Assembly (NCBI GenBank): GCA_964017235.1
Contig: OZ024929.1
Span: 65,009,603-65,073,602, forward strand
Direction of reading: 5' to 3'
From: Sabellastarte sp. h YS-2021
Taxonomy: Eukaryota; Annelida; Polychaeta; Sabellida; Sabellidae
DNA: 64,000 nucleotides
Within the stretch, counting starts at the first letter, position 1. Each line of letters begins with the position of its first letter. This document shows positions 11,296 to 22,309 of the stretch, in pieces. The position numbers and the translations under genes were made by a program. Below the pieces are notes generated by a model. That model had not been told where the DNA came from and searched no databases. It worked only from the letters and a program-made list of their open reading frames with translations.

Positions 11296-12970
11296 TGTAT
11301 CCACCGGAAGCATCCGGTGGATACTTTGATTTAGCGTTCGCTACGCCGCCGCCACCGCCGCTCATAGAGAGATTTTCGGCGTTAACGCTGTAAGAAGAAA
11401 ACTACACCAGCTAGGTTCACCAAATTTGCAGGATATCTTCATTGGGGGGTAAGCTTCTCTGGGACTGAAATTAGCCTCATTCTGAAAAACAAGATGGCCG
11501 CCGCAGGCATTTCTTTGAAAATAATCTACATTTTTCTACTGGCTGTTCCTCATAGGTAGAAGGTTGAATCTCTTCATAGGTGATATGTATGACACATATA
11601 CATGTCCTCTACAACCTTGCACACATTTGACCTTGAAGCTCCTAACTCAAGGTCATCCACGAAGTGCCGAAGTAACCCACATAGCGGACTTTAAAAGTGC
11701 CTATATCTCCCTTATTATTGGTCCTAGAGGTTTGCAATGTGAAGCCAACCTATAGGAAATTATGTACTGCGAATCTTCTGATGTGGTCAGATTTGACCTT
11801 GGACCCCTCCTTCAAGGTCAAACGAGATAGCCAAACTTAAAAGTGCTTATAACTCGCTTATTATCAATCCTAGAGGTTTGGGATGGTAAACCAACATATA
11901 GGAAATCATGGGCTGGGAATCTTCTGGTGTGGTCGGATTTGACCTTGGGCCCCTCCTTCAAGGTCAAACGAGGATAGCCAAAGGTGAAAGTACCTATAAC
12001 TTGCTTATTATTGGTCCTAGAGGTTTGGGATGGTAAACCAACATATAGAAAATCATGGGCTGGGAATCTTCTGGTGTGGTCGGATTTGACCTTGGGCCCC
12101 TCATTCAAGGTCAAACGAGGACAGCCAAACTTAAAAGTGCTTATAACTCGCTTATTATTGGTCCTAGATGTTTGGGATGGTAAACCAGCATATAGAAAAT
12201 CATGGGCTGGGAATCTTCTGGTGTGGTCGGATTTGACCTTGGACCCCTCCTTGAAGGTCAAATGAGGATAGCCAAAGGTAAAAGTGCTTATAACTCGCTT
12301 ATTATTGGTCCTAGAGGTTTGGGATGGTAAACCAACCTATAGGAAATCATGGGCTGGGAATCTTTTGGTGTGGTCGGATTTTACCTTGGGCCCCTCCTTC
12401 AAGGTCAAGTGAGGACAGCCAAACTTAAAAGTGCTTATAACTTGCTTATTATTGGACTTACACGTTTGGGATGGTAAACCAACATATAGGAAATCATGGG
12501 CAGGGAATCTTCTGGCGTGGTCGGATTTGACCTTGGGCCCCTCCTTCAAGGTCAAACGAGGACAGCCAAACTTAAAAGTGCTTATAACTTAGCTTATTAT
12601 TGGTCCTAGAGGTTTGGCATGGTAAACCAGCATATAGGAAATCATGGGCTGGGAATCTTCTGGTGTGGTCGGATTTGACCTTGGGCCCCTCCTTGAAGGT
12701 CAAATGAGGACAGCCAAACTTAAAAGTGCTTATAACTCGCTTATTATTGGTCCTAGATGTTTGGGATGGTAAACCAACCTATAGGAAATCATGCGCTGGG
12801 AATCTTCTGGCGTGGTCGGATTTGACCTTGGGCCCCTCCTTGAAGGTCAAATGAGGACAGCCAAACTTAAAAGTGCTTATAACTCGCTTATTATTGGTCC
12901 TAGAGGTTTTGGTGCATTGTCTTTATGGTGGATACAATTTGCATCGGTTCTCCGATGCGCTAGGTCTAGT
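11296..12970 (+). mobile_element. HINE family 1, full-length copy with 147-bp repeats
   Basis: The element begins tgtatccaccgg; its 5' end is a palindrome in which gtatccaccgg pairs with ccggtggatac. It carries a conserved leader, then about seven 147-base tandem units (cttataac at 11846, 11993, 12140, 12287). It ends in a hairpin (gcatcgg, ttct loop, ccgatgc) followed by ctaggtctagt. A degraded subterminal inverted repeat lies near the 3' end. The host DIRS reads aat|taaaa across the insertion, so it entered between two Ts with no duplication. This matches Helentron-associated non-autonomous elements. No ORF of its own. Confidence 0.85.
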
Positions 12971-12982
12971 TAAAATTTTCAA

Positions 12983-13880
12983 TTTTACTTGTTTCCAGTT
13001 TTGTATAACATCGTTGTAAAAATCTGAAAGATGATCAAAATTTGGTATCATTTTCTCTGTATAATTGCTCTGTAATAGTACTAATATATTGTTAACACTT
13101 GAATGAACTTGTAGATATTTTTTCCAAATAAATGTTTTTTCTTTGAAAAAAAATTTTATCCACATAACTTTAATGACTTTATCAACTTGATGAAAATCAT
13201 GCATGTTGTATCCGCCTTTTTCAAATGGCTGTATAAAGATGTTGCGGCTTACTTTTTATGTTTTACCATTCCAAATAAATCTATATAACATATTGTATAT
13301 TTCCTTTTTTATTTCACTTGGTATGAGTAATACTTTTGAGAGAAAAGTAAACTTTGAAATTCCTATATTTTTTACACTTAGTACTTTTCCCTTCAGAGAC
13401 AGTGACCTTCTCTTCCATAACACTAGCTGTCTATCCAAAAGTCAAAGCAGTGGTTCAAAGTTTGTCCTGGATACTTCCTCTTTATTGTGCCCTATATATA
13501 TGCCTAAGATTTTTATTGGTTTGGATGACCATTTTATGTTAAAAGGTTCTTCAGTTTTATTTTTATCTTTCCTTATCCAAAGTGCTTCTGTTTTTGACAT
13601 ATTGAGTTTCAGTCCCGAGCAAATTTCAAATTTGTTAATCAATTTGAAAAGTTCGTTTCCTGATTGTATATCTGATAATGAACAAGTTAAGTCATCTGCA
13701 AATTGAGTAAGCTTGAACTCTTTTCCCATATGCATACCCTTTATAATTTTGTTATTTCTTATTGCTATAGCTAACATTTCAACACAGATTATAAGTAAAT
13801 ATGGTTATAATGGGTTTCCTTGCCTTACCCCGCTTCCCATTTTAAAATATTGACAGGTTGTTCCATTGTTTATTACACAA
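12983..13880 (-). pseudogene. LINE ORF2 fragment, RT active-site region, minus strand
   Basis: Read on the minus strand from about 13880: the sequence encodes NGTTCQYFKMGSGVRQGNPL, an in-frame stop, and then the RT catalytic box FADD within KLTQFADDLTCSLSD (13442-13777 ORF). A thumb-like region follows (LSLKGKVLSVKNIGISKFT; YRFIWNGKT), then a frameshift, then KGGYNMHDFHQVDKVIKVMW. This is the RT domain of an L1/Tx1-type LINE, at least two frameshifts and one stop away from function. It is cut at 12982 by the DIRS terminus and near 13880 by a foldback element. Confidence 0.8.
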
Positions 13881-14495
13881 CTAAACAGGTTGCCCACAAG
13901 GACTCTTGCCCACAGCACCTTTAACCACAAAGGACTTTGCCCACAATCATAAAATTAACTTTTTAATGTTTTATAAGTATAAGTTTACAATATCTACTTA
14001 TGTTAAAGATCAACTTCTTATTATGTTATTGAATTATAAGTATGTAATGTTTATAATATAATAATATTCTCAATAAATGTTGGACTTGCTTGAAACCTTT
14101 TTATTGTTAACATATTCTTTATTGCAAAGGTTTTGGCCACCTCTGGTATTTTTTATTATTTCCAATTTGCAATACTGTGTAAATCTATCAATACTGAATT
14201 AGATGCTAATGAAATCAACTTATATACTTTATATAGCGTGACTTAGGAAGTACAGTTAATGTTTTTCTCTTACAATACTATATGTCCTGAGTAGTTATCT
14301 AAGGGAGTGTTGATTGATTAATTGATTGGTTGATAAAAATGAAAATGTCTATGTAGTCAGAAAAAATTGTATTGTGGGTGGGCATCCTTCCCAGTAAAGA
14401 TTGTTGTGGCAAAGTTCCTTGTGGCCAAAGGTCCTGTGGGTAGAGTTTGCATTGGCCAAAGTTCTTGTGGGCAAAGTTCCTTGAATCATATCTGT
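13881..14495. mobile_element. Foldback (inverted-repeat) element
   Basis: Bases about 13885-13950 (ttgcccacaaggactcttgc ... gactttgcccacaatc) reappear in reverse complement at about 14390-14490. Each arm is itself built of short direct repeats of ttgcccacaaggactt-like units. The roughly 430-base centre is AT-rich and noncoding. This is the architecture of a foldback or MITE-like transposon. It abuts the LINE fragment at 13880. Terminal duplications were not identified. Confidence 0.65.
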
Positions 14496-14639
14496 CGTCT
14501 GGGGATACAATTTTGCTATGCAAAATAAAAATATTTTAGATTGAATTACTCAAGTTCTTATACAAGTGGTTCATTATGTTTTCCTCAAAATTATGTCTCA
14601 CAGAAGATGGGTCCCATGGAAAATACCCAGTCAAAACAT

Positions 14640-14928
14640 GTTGCATGAATGATGACCTGTCGGGGGATATGTTGGCACCGAGTTGGCCCAATCTAGTTTG
14701 TTGTTTTACGTCGCATTCAGCAGCCAGGTCATATTGTGATGGGTAGTTTACAGGTGGAGGAACCAATGCATACTAGTTGGTCAAGATTTCTGCACTGTAA
14801 ACCACCGGGCATTGGCAAGTAACTACCAAGTTTCCAACATGAAGCACCCGGGCCGATATTAGAACCGGCAACCTCAGAGGTTGAAGGCAAGCACTTTAAC
14901 CGCCACACCACCCAGCCCCCTTCTTGGT
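14640..14928 (-). mobile_element. tRNA-derived SINE, minus strand
   Basis: In reverse complement the sequence begins gggggctgggtggtgtggcg. It has an A-box-like ggtgtggcggttaaagtgc and a B-box-like ggttctaatatcgg, then a body with gtagttacttgccaatgccc and atatgacctggctgctgaat, ending gcgacgtaaaacaacaaac. The body and tail (tatgacct ... gcgacgttaaa) match the SINE at 60864-61099. The 5' end abuts a DIRS recombinase fragment at 14929. Pol III transcription from the internal promoter is presumed; several box positions are degraded. Confidence 0.7.
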
Positions 14929-16120
14929 TAAAACAAACTATTACAAAAAAGCAGATCAACAATCCCTGGACTTAGTCGAAGTTAAAGCTCATAATATTGG
15001 GCCTTCGTGGCCTATAAGGACTTTTACAGGGAGATGGGGGCTGGTTCGATGGATGAAATCATGCGAGCTTGTCACTGGGAGGCACACAATACTTTAAACA
15101 AATTTTTACCTAAAAGACCTGACTTGGTCAGACAACAACAACCATATGTCTGGGTCCACTAGTAGCAGCTCAACAAGTCTTAGACCCTTCCCCTCAGTCT
15201 AGTCATCCTCGGGAGAAAAGAAGGGGGGGGGGGGGACATCAGCTGCAACCAAGTCTTCCAGAGTCTAAAGCCCAGGGTCCTCAGGTATAGGTGTACTGAT
15301 ATCTGGTAAGATCTAAACTATCTTTTTTATTAGTGAACAATGTATGTTGTATTATTTGTGTCTCAAGGTGACCCTCATAATCTCATAAGTAACTAAAAAA
15401 AATGCATAGTTCATATCAGTAATGTCAATTAGTATTTGATGAGATTTTTCAAGCGGTGGTCCTGTATTCATGAATATTGAAGCCTTTTGGGCTACAACAA
15501 ATCAAAAGTGAGCACAGGCTGCACTTTCTTTCTTTATAAATCTAGATATCCAGACAGTACTTGTACTGTCTTTTATTTGAGATTTTTAAGGTTTTTTGGC
15601 TTCTTACAGTACCCAGTTTTTAACTGGGGCACTGTAAGTGGGACTCAGACTGGTATTTGTAACATATATATATATATATTTTATTTAATTCAAATCACAA
15701 GAAAAATTGACAGAAATACCTCCAGTCTCAGCTGTAATCCCTCCGCCTAGCGGTTGGATTCGGCATTCAATTCCACATAGTAAGCTATTGTAGTGCAATA
15801 AAATTTAAAATTTTAATTACTTAAATGAAGCTTTAACTGTAAGTGGGACTCAGACTGGTATTTGTAACATATATATATATATTTTATTTAATTCAAATCA
15901 CAAGAAAAATTAACAGAAATACCTCCAGTCTCAGCTGTAATCCCTCCGCCTAGCGGTTGGATTCGGCATTCAATTCCACATAGTAAGCTATTGTAGTGCA
16001 ATAAAATTTAAAATTTTAATTACTTAAATGAAGCTTTAAAAGCTACAAGCTTACCATGTGGAACTGAAGAGAGTCCCACCCCGCCTCCCCGCTGTAATTA
16101 CAGCTGAGGGGGTAGGGGCA
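14929..16120 (+). mobile_element. DIRS 3' end (copy 3), recombinase remnant to ICR
   Basis: Bases 14929-15180 are the C-terminal end of the tyrosine recombinase (SWLKQT ... FYLKDLTWSD recognisable), with several frameshifts. A G-run and 3' UTR follow, then an internal complementary region. The UTR/ICR stretch of 204 bases is tandemly duplicated (15632-15835 and 15836-16039). The right terminal repeat is missing: after about 16120 the sequence changes to an unrelated repeat family. Confidence 0.75.
15632..16039. repeat. 204-bp tandem duplication within DIRS 3' end
   Basis: Two nearly identical 204-base copies, each starting actgtaagtgggactcagac and ending in the aattacttaaatgaagcttt of the complementary region. 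The junction lies in the palindromic ICR, consistent with template slippage. The TA microsatellite inside differs slightly in length between copies. Confidence 0.9.
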
Positions 16121-16393
16121 AAAGTTCCAACTCGAAGTTTCAGAATATGTTTCTTGTAAGAGGAACTTGTTTTGATTTGCTTTCAGGCAACATTTGCCAA
16201 CAGCTGTTGCCATGGCAACACTTTTCCTGTTGTTTTTCACTTTTAATTTGATTGGTTCTTTATAAACAAAAAAACCTGCAAAGATTTTAAGCAACATTTT
16301 CAGGATATATTTCTTGCAAGGGGAACTAGAAGAGTAGTGATTAAGATTTTTTAGCAACTTTTTGGTAACAACGGTTGCTGTAGCAACACTTTT
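16121..16393. repeat. Palindrome-bearing dispersed repeat, left part
   Basis: Contains gttgccatggcaacact and a tagcaacacttttt phrase, the same family as 17295-17770, 28100-28560 and 48700-48910. It is interrupted at 16394 by the HINE and continues at 17295. Confidence 0.65.
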
Positions 16394-17294
16394 TAGGCGG
16401 GTTGCGTGTAACCAACCCGCCTATTAGATTGATGTGTCCGACGTCCGTCTGTCCGTCCACATTTTTCGTTTCCGGACTCTAACTTTAAAACGGTTTGACC
16501 AATCAAATTCAAACTTCACAGGGAGATAGATCACCATCATAGCTAGGTTCCTTTCGAAATTGGTGAAATTCCGTGTGTTCGTTTGTCCGTTTTTCGTCCG
16601 TTTGTCTGTCCCTCCATCTGTTTGTCCACATTTTCGTTTCCGGACTCTAACTTTAAAACGGTTTGACCAATCAAATTCAAACTTCACAGGGAAATAAATC
16701 ACCATCATAGCTAGGATCCTTTCGAAATTGGTAAAATTCCGTGTGTTCGTTTGTCCGTTTTTCGTCCGTTTGTCTGTCCATCCATCTGTTTGTCCACCTT
16801 TTCGTTTCCGGACTCTAACTTTAAAACGGTTTGACCAATCAAATTCAAACTTCACAGGGAGATAGATCACCATCATAGCTAGGTTCCTTTCGAAATTGGT
16901 GAAATTCCGTCTGTTTGTTTGTCCGTTTTTCCGTCCGTTTCTTCGTTTTTGTCCGTTTTTCTGTCCATCCATCTGTCCGTCCACATTTTTGTTTCGGGAC
17001 TCTAACTCGAAAACGGTTACTCCAATCTAATTCAAACTTCACAGGGACATACATCACCATCATAGCTAGGTTCCTTTCGAAATTGGTGTAAATCCGTCCG
17101 TTCATTTTCTTGTTTTTCTGTCCATTTGTTCGTTTTTAGATTAGAAGTATTACATTTCTTAGCACGTCGAACACATTTACCTTAAGTGGGTAACCTAACA
17201 TTTCTTTCCTTGTTCCTAAATTTAATGAGAGCAGTTGCTAACCTTGTTTCCTGCGTGCGCAACCCGCCTTTTGGGGCACCTCTGACCCTCTTGT
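16394..17294 (+). mobile_element. HINE family 3 with 168-bp repeats
   Basis: Opens with a hairpin in which aggcgggttg (from 16395) pairs with caacccgcct (to 16422). It carries about four tandem units starting at ggactct 16474, 16642, 16810 and 16997 (period 168, last spacing 187). Near its 3' end it has cgcaacccgcct (17258-17269), the reverse complement of the 5' end. A weak hairpin (ggggca, cctc loop, tgaccc) and a cttgt terminus follow. It splits a repeat that elsewhere runs through without it. Noncoding; ORFs on the minus strand repeat with the unit. Confidence 0.75.
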
Positions 17295-17900
17295 TCTGTA
17301 TTGTTTTTGAACTTGTGATCTTGTGGGTACTTTTGAAACCTGTGCACAGATATTAACTAAGTTGTCAGGATATGTTTGTTGCAAAGGGAACTGAGGCTGA
17401 TTAGCTTTTCAGCAATAACCGTTAACAAGTATTGCCATAGCAACACTTTTTTTCTGTTTCATGGACTTTTAAATATTTTTATGAGTTCTTTGCTTTCCAT
17501 ACCCCTGCACAGATTGGAGCTGATTAGTTTTTGGGCAACACCTGACAACACTTCATGTTTCTTGGGCTTAAATATCTTTTTTAGGATTATTGGCATTCCA
17601 AACCCCTGCATGATTAGCTTTTCAACGATACCTGGCAACAAGTGTTGCCACAGCAACACGTTTGACCCTTTCTTGGATTTATTAATATTTTTATAGCTTC
17701 TTTGCATTCCATACCTATGCACCGACTGGACCTGATTAGCTTTTCGGCAACATCTGGCAACACTTCTTTTCTGTTTCTAGGTTGTGAATATATTGAATAT
17801 TGAGTATATAGTATATATTGAATATTGAGTATATTGAATTTTCTGCTGACTGCTGACATCTATTGATAATTTTGTATGTTTGCCTCTGTCTGCCTGTGTG
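17295..17900. repeat. Dispersed repeat with gttgcc-ggcaac palindromes, AT tail
   Basis: Units of about 100-120 bases contain ggagctgattagcttttc, gcaacaagtgttgccacagc, ctgtttcttggactt and tttgcattccatacc. An AT repeat (ttgaatattgagtatat) lies at 17780-17850. The stretch tttctgctgac ... tctgcctgtgtg at 17838-17900 reappears at 32725-32795. That second copy reads on into cataacctgtgcattgg and so serves as the empty site for the DIRS that begins at 17901. Confidence 0.75.
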
Positions 17901-18236
17901 TTTTTATTGTGCTATAATAGCTTACCATGTGGAACTAAATGCTATCTCGGATGGCCGAAGGCATCTGGCCAACATCAAAAAAAGTAGATGTATAATAGTG
18001 GCCCGATGCCTTCAGTACTGAAGGTGAAACCCAAAGTGAAATACCTCGAGACCCCCTTCTTCTTGTTGGCCGCACATAGTTTTGAGGCATCTGATTGTTG
18101 AATTCTCTGGATATACGTTTTTTTGGATATTTTAAATTAGCCATTTTATTAATTAATATTCATATATCATACTGTTACATTTTATTTGGTGACAATAAAG
18201 TATAAATAATTTTCTTATTTTTATTTGATTTTATTT
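17901..18236 (+). repeat. DIRS-A left inverted terminal repeat and leader (copy 4)
   Basis: Matches other left termini: ttaccatgtggaactaaatg, then ggatggccgaaggcatctgg and gttggccgcacatag. Followed by AT-rich leader until the HINE at 18237. Gag is absent from this copy. Confidence 0.8.
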
Positions 18237-19678
18237 GAGGCATCCGGTGGATACTTTGGTTTAGCGTTCGCTACGCCGCCGCCACCGCCGCTCATAGAGA
18301 GATTTTCGGCGTTAACGCTGTAAGAGGAAAACTACACCAGCTAGGTTCACCAAATTTGCAGGATATCTTCATTGGGGGGTAAGCTTCTCTGGGACTGAAA
18401 GTAGCCTCATTCTGAAAAACAAGATGGCCGCCGCAGGCATTTCTTTGAAAATAATCTACATTTTTCTACTGGCTGTTGAATCTCTTCATAGGTGATATGT
18501 ATAACAGATATACATGTCCTCCAAAACCTTGCACACATTTGACCTTGAAGCTCTTAATTCTTAACTCTTAATTAGTGCCGAAGTAACCCACATAGCGGAC
18601 TTTAAAAGTGCCTATATTTCCCTTATTATTGGTCCTAGAGGTTTGCAATGTGAAACCAACCTATAGGAAATCATGTGCTGCGAATCTTCTGATGTTGTCA
18701 GATTTGACCTTGGACCCCCCTTTCAAGGTGAAACGAGGATAGCCAAAGTTAAAAGTGCTTATAACTCACTTATTATCGGTCCTAGAGGTTTGGGATGGTA
18801 AACCAACATATAGGATATCATGGGCTGGGAATCTTTTGGTGTGGTCGGATTTGACCTTGGGCCCTTGTTCAAGGTCAAACGAGGATAGCCAAACTTAAAA
18901 GTGCTTATAATGGGCTTATTATTGGTCCTAGAGGTTTGGGATGGTAACCCAACACATAGGAAATCATGGGCTGGAAATCTTTTGGTGTGGTCGGATTTGA
19001 CCATGGGCCCCTCCTTCAAGGTCAAACGAGGATAGCCAAGGTTAAAAGTGCTTATAACTTGCTTATTATTACTCCTAGAGGTTTGGGATGGTATACCAAC
19101 CTATAGGAAATCATGGGCTGGAAACTTTTGGTGTGTTCAGCTTTGACCTCGGACCCCTCCTTCAAGGTCAAACGAGGATAGCCAAAGTTAAAAGTGTTTA
19201 TAACTTGCTTATTATTGGTCCTAGAGGTTTGGGATGGAAACAAACATATAGGAAATCATGGGCTGGAAATCTTTTGGTGTGGTCGGATTTTACCTTGGGC
19301 GCCTCCTTCAAGGTCAAACGAGGATAGCCAAAGTTAAAAGTGCTTATAACTCGCTTATTATTGGTCCTAGAGGTTTGGGATGGTAAACCAACCTATAGGA
19401 AATTATGAGCTGGGAATCTTTTGGTGTGGTCGGATTTGACCTTGGGCCCCTCCTTCAAGGTCGAACGAGGCTCGCCAAACTTAAAAGTGCTTCTAACTCG
19501 CTTATTATTGATCCTAGAGGTTTACAATGCGAAACCAACTCATACGAAATCTTGGGCTAGGAATCTTCTAATGTTAGATTTGACCTTTTGGCCCCTCAAA
19601 CGATGTTTCACTGGCTTTGGTGAGTTGTCTTTCCGATAGATGCAAATTTGCATCGGTTCTCCGATGCGTAGGTCTAGT
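18237..19678 (+). mobile_element. HINE family 1 (in copy 4), 5' end slightly truncated
   Basis: Starts at gaggcatccggtggatac, so only the inner half of the terminal palindrome remains. The 5' leader and about six 147-base units follow, ending gcatcggttctccgatgc then gtaggtctagt at 19678. The right flank is DIRS RT sequence equivalent to 51885 onward. The left flank is DIRS leader, so a deletion of gag accompanied or followed this insertion. Confidence 0.85.
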
Positions 19679-20290
19679 TACCAATGGTTACGTTCCACCA
19701 TTCATCAAGGTGGAGAAATTCAAAATGGAAACATTGGAAATGATCAGAACCTCCCTCCAACAAGGGGAGTGGATCACCCCAATAGATTTCAAGGACTTAC
19801 TTCCATGTACCAATACAGGAACAGTCCAGAAAATATCTGAGATTTCATATCCAGGGCCAGTCATACCAGTTCAAAGCTCTACCATTCGGACTGTCCACAG
19901 CATCCTTGGAATGTACAATGATTGCCAAAGAGATCAAACTGATGGCCTTACACAAGGGTATAAGGAGACCACCAGAACCTAGACGACTGGTCGGTGAGAG
20001 CCAGATCCCACCAAATTTTTCTCCAGCATACCCAAGAACTAGTTTGAATGTGTCAGAATTTAGGTTGGCTAGTGAATTTGGAAAAATCAGAACTGGACCC
20101 CAAACAAGTCTTCGACTTCGTAGGTTACCAGTTCGACCTTCAAAGTGGCTCACTTAAACGAACACACAGCAAGAGGCATCTGGTCACTTCCAGAAAACAA
20201 GCTGCACATAAATTATCTGGAACTAAAGCAGTCTTTTTGGCCCTAAAAGAGTTCCAAGACCTCTGCAATTTCTAAAAGCTACAGACAACA
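19679..20290 (+). pseudogene. DIRS-B reverse transcriptase remnant
   Basis: VEKFKMETLEMIRTSLQQGE, then ITPIDFKD, the polymerase region before the first catalytic Asp, is in one frame. PKQVFDFVGYQFDLQSG, the region after the catalytic loop, is in another. At least three frameshifts separate them and the YLDD box is destroyed. Non-functional. Confidence 0.7.
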
Positions 20291-20295
20291 CCGCA

Positions 20296-21045
20296 GTGGT
20301 TGCCTACATAAACAAGGAGGGGAGGATAAAGTTGGGCCTTCTGTGTGCCCTTCTGTGGAGAATTCTGACCTGGTGTTCCATAAAACAGGTTACTCTCAAA
20401 GCCCGACACATTCCAAGCTGGCTGAATGTGGTAGCAGACAAGCTATCCAGGCTAGACCAGACCATTCAAACAGAGTGGTCTCTCCTCCCTGATGTCTTCC
20501 AAGCAATATGCAACAGGTGGCACCAGGGTCAAATAGACCTTTTTGTAACAAGGTTCAACAACAAACTGGCTCAATTTGTGTCAGCAGTATTGGACACCCT
20601 GGCCTGGGCAGTTGATGCACTCAGCCTGTCATGGGAGGATCTGGATCCATATGCCTTCCCACCAGCAGCCATCTTGGTCAAAGTGGTGAAGTTGCAGGAC
20701 TACCCATGCAAAAGAATCATTCTGACTGTTCCAGGGTGGCCCAACATGCCTTGGTTCTGGGATCTAGTGGCCATGTCCAGCCAAATCCCACTGTGCCTAC
20801 CCAGCCTGCCCAACCTGCTCACTCCGCCTTTCAGTCAGACTCCACACAGGAATCTGTCAAATCTAAATCTACACGCTTGGCTTCTACAGCCTCAGCAATC
20901 AAAGAGCAGGGCTTCTCTAAGGCAGTGGCAGCACGAATTGAGGCTCCTCAAACAGGATCAACCAGATCGGTCTATGAGGCAAAGTGGACCATTTTTACAA
21001 AGTGGTGCCTCAGTAATCAGGTGGACTTCAGGGCACCCCCTGTAA
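20296..21045 (+). pseudogene. DIRS-B RNase H end and methyltransferase-like domain
   Basis: The ORF starts inside RNase H (VAYINKEGR; ARHIPSWLNVVADKLSRLDQ with the final Asp). It continues into the DIRS methyltransferase-like region: IDLFVTRFNNKLAQFVS, AVDALSLSWEDLDPYAFPPA, then TVPGWPNMPWFWDLV. In DIRS elements this region is related to phage Dam-type methylases, with AFPP at the position of the DPPY-like motif. The N-terminal half of RNase H is frameshifted. The frame overlaps the recombinase ORF from 20631. Confidence 0.75.
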
Positions 21046-21960
21046 AGTCAATAGCCGACTTCTTACTGTACCCTTTCAGGAACAGGAAGTTACAGCCGAG
21101 TACCATTGATGGCTACAGATCAGCCATTGCTGACAAATTAGGGAATTCACCTATTAATGTCAGCAAAGATGAGAATCTCACTTGTCTCTTGGACAGTTTC
21201 CACAGAGGCAGACCTAAGGGTCGAAGGGGCATCTCCTCCTGGAACCTTTCCCTGGTCTTACACCAGCTGACACAGGTTCCTATTGAACCCCTTAAAGAGG
21301 CCTCCTTAAAGCATTTGACCTTCAAGACTGTTTTCCTTTTGGCCCTGGGTTCAGGTAAATGTAGAAGTGTGATCCATGCTTGGCAAAACAAGAACATCAC
21401 ACATCAAGCAGACTGGTCTAAAGTGTCGCTGTACCCCTCACCCAGCTTTCTTTCCAAGAACCAGGTGGCCAAAGAGGGACCAGACAGTGTTGGGCCCAGT
21501 GGCTATAGCAGTCCTGGCCCCAACTGTGGATAAGTCACTCAAGTTTGATAGGTCCCTGTGTCCCATCAGAGCACTGCGCTACTATTTGGACAGGACCTCA
21601 GACCTCAAGCAGAACAAGGAGTTGGTCTTTGTCTCCTTTAAGAAAGGTTTTAACAAGGACATCTCACCTGCCACTATCTCCTCATGGATCAAACAAACTG
21701 TGATCATATGCTATGAGCTCTCTGATCAAGAGGCCCTCATTGTTCATCAGGTTAAAGCCCATGATGTGAGGGCATTCGCTGCATCCAAAGCATTCCAATC
21801 AGGAGTCTCCTTGGAACAAATCCTTTCAGCCTGTCACTGGAAGTGACATAACACCTTCACACAATTCTATCTGAAGGATGTGGCTTGGGCTGATTCGGAG
21901 CTCTACCATCTGGGGCCAGTAGTGGCTGCTGAGCAGATCCATCAGTAGCCCATATCTTGA
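20631..21960 (+). pseudogene. DIRS-B tyrosine recombinase, frameshift and nonsense
   Basis: Open stretches 20631-21533 and 21376-21846 in different frames. The N-terminal core is STRSVYEAKWTIFTKWC ... PSTIDGYRSAIADKLG. Catalytic box I is GSGKCRSVIHAW, with its Arg. A shift near 21500 follows, then LRYYLDRTSD and KAHDVRAFAASKAF, which carries the His-x2-Arg pair, then CHWK with the Trp. A TGA at 21844 comes directly after CHWK and removes the nucleophile Tyr, still visible downstream as FYLKD. Such recombinases integrate circular DIRS DNA. Dead copy. Confidence 0.8.
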
Positions 21961-22309
21961 GGAGATTTGTACAGATGTAAATAGTTGTACATATATATAA
22001 AAATTATTTTAAAAAACCAAAAAAAAAAGCCCCCCAAAAATGTGACATGCTTTCTTCGGGAGGTTTATTTCTCTTATGGGACTGAACTCATCCCACTCTT
22101 CCCATACCTCAGAGCAGGTCTGTGAAAAAAGGGGGGAGTAGTGTCAGTATATCCCTGGTTACCCGGGTGATGATAACCGACCATAGCCTCATGGGGTCTT
22201 TGTGACCTAAAGTCAACCCAGGCTTGGAGAATTTGGTTAGTTCTGTTTATGAGTTTATTTTAAGTCCCAAGTAACTTAACCGTCGACCAAGTGGTAGTTT
22301 TTCAGCAGT

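Larger units (their letters stand above)
10586..12982 (+). mobile_element. DIRS 3' end (copy 2) with HINE in its terminal repeat
   Basis: Bases 10586-10960 match DIRS 3' untranslated sequence at 47345-47700. Bases 10962-11066 are the internal complementary region, and about 11200-11295 are the right inverted terminal repeat. The repeat is broken after gtaat at 11295 by a HINE and resumes at 12971 as taaaattttcaa, ending at 12982. Uninterrupted copies (48041-48059) show the empty site taagtaattaaaattttcaa. All coding sequence is missing. Confidence 0.85.

Noticed and set aside
11818..12555. Repeating minus-strand ORFs (TLKEGPKVKSDHTRRFP type) as a repetitive protein
   Set aside because: 147 is divisible by three, so any open unit gives a long repetitive ORF; indels in other copies destroy it, showing no coding constraint.
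16424..17105. 186- and 86-codon minus-strand ORFs with repeating Arg/Lys-rich peptides
   Set aside because: The peptide periodicity equals the 168-bp HINE unit (56 codons), which is divisible by three and so stays open by chance; no protein family recognised.
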